From contig RHAF01000010.1 in assembly GCA_010028775.1 (NCBI GenBank), positions 1 to 24,087 of the forward strand: a stretch of DNA of 24,087 nt, in the 5' to 3' direction. Under the pieces are notes generated by a model, which was not told where the DNA came from, did not search any database, and saw only the letters and a program-made list of their open reading frames with translations. The position numbers were made by a program, and so were the translations under genes. Below, piece by piece: positions 21,914 to 24,087 of the stretch. Each line of letters begins with the position of its first letter. Position 1 is the stretch's first letter. This DNA comes from Verrucomicrobiota bacterium (GTDB lineage: Bacteria > Verrucomicrobiota > Verrucomicrobiia > Methylacidiphilales > Verrucolacustridaceae).

Positions 21914-22859
21914 GGGCGAAACCATGTTTACCCGCAAGCTGGACGAGGCCCAAGTCCGGCAGTTGCGAGAGGTGCTGGAGAGAAAGGGATTTGAGTTTTC
22001 CCCCCTGGAGTACGGCCATTTCGCCGCCCGAAAGGGAAAGTGCGTGGTGCAGGCATACCAAAGCGGAAAACTTGTGGTGGCCGGCAAGGAGGCGAGGGAT
22101 TTTGTGGAGTTCACCCTGGAGCCTGAAGTGTTGGGCGAGGCTCAAATCGGTTATGAAAAGATCCGCAACCCGGAGATGTTTGCCCCGCACTTCGGCATCG
22201 ACGAAAGCGGCAAAGGGGATCTCTTTGGGCCGCTGGTGGTTGCGGGGGTGTATGTCGACGAGGACACGGCGGACCGGTTGGTGGAGATCGGGGTGAAGGA
22301 CAGCAAAACCATCACGACAGACAAGAAAGTGGCTGAACTAGCCGAGGAGATTGGAAAAACGGTACGCGGCGACGCGGAGGTGGTGACGATGGGGCCCGCC
22401 CGGTACAACGAGTTGTATCGCAAATTCGGCAACCTGAACCGGCTATTGGCCTGGGCTCACGGCAAGGTGATTGCCAACCTGCATGCCAAGGTGCCGCGTT
22501 GTCCGAGGGCCCTGTCGGACCAGTTCGGCGATCCGCGTTTGGTGGAGGGAGAGTTGCGACGGCAAGGGGTGGAAATCCAACTTCAACAGAGAACCAAGGC
22601 GGAGAGTGATATTGCGGTGGCGGCGGCCAGTATTTTGGCACGGGCGGAATTTGTCCGACAGTTATCGAAGTTGGCGAGCGATGTGGGCATGTCCTTGGCC
22701 AAAGGATGCGGGGCGGGGGTAAAAAAACAGGCTGAGGAAATATACAAAAGCAAGGGAAGAGATGGATTGGCTTATGTGGCAAAAACTCACTTCCGCACTT
22801 TTTCTGAGGCGGTCGGGGATCCCGTGGCGCCAAAAGTTGAGTGGAAAAATAGATCTTAA
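21912..22859 (+). CDS. rnhC: Ribonuclease HIII
   Basis: RNase HIII cuts RNA in RNA-DNA hybrids. ATG 21912 (AAGGTGG 6 bases upstream) gives 315 residues. ATG 21924 is an alternative, and the open frame back to 21870 has no good start. The N-terminal TBP-like substrate-binding domain (about 1-88) has FEFSPLEYGHFAARKGKCVV. The catalytic domain follows with HFGIDESGKGDLFGPLVVAG (Asp97, Glu98), GVKDSKTI (Asp130) and AESDIAVAAASILARAEF (fourth acidic residue). The N-terminal domain and the Asp-Glu-Ser-Gly-Lys-Gly-Asp motif separate it from RNase HII. It is separated from the HU gene by 91 bases. Confidence 0.95.
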   Translation: MGETMFTRKLDEAQVRQLREVLERKGFEFSPLEYGHFAARKGKCVVQAYQSGKLVVAGKEARDFVEFTLEPEVLGEAQIGYEKIRNPEMFAPHFGIDESGKGDLFGPLVVAGVYVDEDTADRLVEIGVKDSKTITTDKKVAELAEEIGKTVRGDAEVVTMGPARYNELYRKFGNLNRLLAWAHGKVIANLHAKVPRCPRALSDQFGDPRLVEGELRRQGVEIQLQQRTKAESDIAVAAASILARAEFVRQLSKLASDVGMSLAKGCGAGVKKQAEEIYKSKGRDGLAYVAKTHFRTFSEAVGDPVAPKVEWKNRS

Positions 22860-22950
22860 AATCAACGACTTACAACTTCATATTATCTAAATACCTAACC
22901 TGTAAAAATTTACTTGGCGGTTGATGGAAATGCCCTAAAGATAGGGAGAT
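22860..22950 (+). promoter_or_regulatory. AT-rich leader of the HU-family gene
   Basis: The 91-base gap is AT-rich, which suits a promoter. AAATACCTAACCTG at 22889-22902 matches 13 of 14 bases at 10761-10774 before the TpsB gene. GTAAAAATTTAC at 22902-22913 is a short palindrome. TAGGGAG, 3 bases before the HU ATG, is a good ribosome-binding site. No -35/-10 pair with ideal spacing stands out. Confidence 0.35.
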
Positions 22951-23301
22951 ATGGAAAACCTGACCAAAAGAGACCTCGTGGTTCGGATCAGCAACGAGAC
23001 CAATCTCGTCCAGCAGGACGTGTTGAAGGTCATTCAGTTAACTCTTGATCACATCAAGGAATCCCTCCTCAAGGGGGACGCTGTGCAGTTGCGCAACTTT
23101 GGTGTGTTTGAGATCAAGATCCGCAAGGCAAGGGTCGGTCGGAATCCGAACAAGCCGGAGACGGATGTGCCGATCCCGGCCCGGGCGGTGGTGAAGTTCA
23201 AGGCTGGTAAGGAGATGAAGGCGGAGTTGATCCGCAACTCCGCCAAGCTGGCGGCGGCGATTGCTGCCTCCGGGAACGAATCCCCGTCGGCGGAGTCCTG
23301 A
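22951..23301 (+). CDS. HU/IHF-family DNA-binding protein
   Basis: The 116-residue product has the full histone-like fold: MENLTKRDLVVRISNETNLV (helices 1-2), VQLRNFGVFEIKIRKARVGR and NPNKPETDVPIPARAVVKFK (beta-arm with the RNP tip), and AGKEMKAELI. The proline in the NP tip inserts into the DNA minor groove and bends DNA. HU and IHF subunits are usually 90-100 residues. This one has about 20 extra Ala/Ser/Glu-rich residues at the C-terminus. The sequence does not decide between HU and IHF-like activity. It has a good ribosome-binding site and is followed 28 bases later by hisS. Confidence 0.93.
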   Translation: MENLTKRDLVVRISNETNLVQQDVLKVIQLTLDHIKESLLKGDAVQLRNFGVFEIKIRKARVGRNPNKPETDVPIPARAVVKFKAGKEMKAELIRNSAKLAAAIAASGNESPSAES

Positions 23302-23305
23302 CGGT

Positions 23306-23325
23306 CCGCTCCGGGATCGGAGCGG
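23306..23325 (+). promoter_or_regulatory. Perfect hairpin covering the hisS ribosome-binding site
   Basis: CCGCTCCG (23306-23313) pairs without mismatch with CGGAGCGG (23318-23325) around a GGAT loop. The right arm contains GGAG (23319-23322), the only good Shine-Dalgarno for the hisS ATG at 23330, so the fold would block it. It lies between the HU stop and hisS. It lacks a T-tract and is not a normal terminator. Confidence 0.6.
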
Positions 23326-23329
23326 CGGA

Positions 23330-24087
23330 ATGACAGGTCAGCCCCTCCCGGGCTTCCGGGATTTTTATCCTCCAGAACAGGCAGCCCTGCAGGGCATCTT
23401 CTCGGCGTGGCGTGAAGCCTCACGTCGCAGCGGTTTCACGGAGTACGAGGGGCCGGAACTGGAGTCCCTAGATCTGTACACCGAAAAATCGGGGGACGAG
23501 ATCGTGGGTCAGCTCTATCATTTCAAAGACAAGGGAGACCGGGAGGTGGCGCTGCGACCGGAAATGACCCCCACTTTGGCCCGTATGGTGGGGGGACAGC
23601 ATCGGAATTACAAAAAGCCGATCAAGTGGTTCAGTATTCCTCGACTCTTTCGTTACGAACGTCCGCAACGCGGGCGGCACCGTGAGCATTACCAATGGAA
23701 CTGCGACGTGGTCGGGGAGAAAAGCGCCATGGCCGAGGCGGAGCTGATCGCCACGCTTTGCCAGGGCCTGTCTCTTCTGGGGCTCGGTCCCAAAGACGTT
23801 GTCGTGAAGATGAGTGATCGTTCGTGGTGGGACCGGTTTCTGGAAAAACACGGCGTGACGCAGGCCGACCGTCCGGGTGTGCTCCGAATTTTGGATCGTC
23901 TGGAGGGCGTCCCACCGGAACAGCGAAAAGAAAAGCTGGGGGCCTTGGCCCAGCCCGTTGAGGAGGCTTGGGCCGGCCGGGCGGAGGATTCCCCGGCCTT
24001 GTCCGAGATCAAGGCGGCCGTGGGTCAGCTAGGTTACGGGGACTGGTGCGAGACTGATTTCCGGATCGTCCGCGGTTTGGCTTATTA
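23330..24087 (+). CDS. hisS: Histidyl-tRNA synthetase, N-terminal part (partial, cut by window end)
   Basis: The frame runs open from ATG 23330 to the window end (252 codons). It is a class II aminoacyl-tRNA synthetase that charges tRNA-His. Visible are PGFRDFYPPE (motif 1 side), the ALRPEMTPTLARMV segment and motif 2, FRYERPQRGRHREHYQWNCD (Arg contacts ATP). The end reads IVRGLAYY, where many HisRS have RGLDYY, so Ala replaces Asp. The Ala form is seen in some HisRS branches, and this call rests on the visible motifs only. A typical HisRS is 420-450 residues, so about 40% is missing. Its ribosome-binding site lies in a hairpin directly after the HU gene. Confidence 0.95.
   Translation, partial: MTGQPLPGFRDFYPPEQAALQGIFSAWREASRRSGFTEYEGPELESLDLYTEKSGDEIVGQLYHFKDKGDREVALRPEMTPTLARMVGGQHRNYKKPIKWFSIPRLFRYERPQRGRHREHYQWNCDVVGEKSAMAEAELIATLCQGLSLLGLGPKDVVVKMSDRSWWDRFLEKHGVTQADRPGVLRILDRLEGVPPEQRKEKLGALAQPVEEAWAGRAEDSPALSEIKAAVGQLGYGDWCETDFRIVRGLAY

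Overview
The window looks like a chromosomal segment of a GC-rich member of the Verrucomicrobiota. Three things support this. A PEP-CTERM-type tail (VPEPS, hydrophobic stretch, RRRR) ends the gene cut by the left edge. A 50-residue protein at 15299-15451 matches the small basic, rRNA-associated family known from Chlamydiae and Verrucomicrobia. A degraded integrase has the N-terminal arm style common in that phylum. The species cannot be named from the sequence alone.

Layout. Positions 1-720 hold the end of a PEP-CTERM protein, a truncated tyrosine-integrase remnant on the minus strand, and a tRNA with a CAU anticodon (probably tRNA-Ile2). Positions 829-3581 hold four exported or membrane-anchored proteins with little known function; one carries a BsuPI-type domain and one a lone SecDF-P1-head-like domain. 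Positions 3700-12694 are a two-partner (type Vb) secretion locus. It has a very large filamentous-haemagglutinin-like exoprotein, interrupted by a one-base frameshift near 9143-9145, followed by its FhaC/ShlB-type outer-membrane transporter.

Positions 12721-14819 are a minus-strand operon, rpoZ-smpB-glcD-like, with a plausible sigma70-type promoter next to a divergent tRNA-Pro. smpB has no ATG, GTG or TTG start and appears to use CTG. Behind tRNA-Pro lies a 126-128 bp tandem repeat containing degraded copies of the tRNA 3' end.

Positions 15299-18832 are a tightly packed plus-strand operon: small basic protein, RsuA/RluB-type pseudouridine synthase, argH, and a VanZ + cyclic-nucleotide-binding + FHA-like fusion. 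All junctions overlap by 1 to 4 bases. A large membrane-anchored PA14-like protein and mutY follow on the minus strand. mutY is divergent from rnhC, and the two starts appear to share one CCATGG palindrome. The window ends with an HU/IHF-family gene and the first two thirds or so of hisS, whose Shine-Dalgarno lies in a perfect 8-bp hairpin.

I found no clear novel defence or mobile system and no CRISPR array. The most unusual items are the tRNA-Pro-derived tandem repeat, the CTG start of smpB, the VanZ-cNMP-FHA fusion, the shared start palindrome, and the frameshifted adhesin with an embedded phage-like module.
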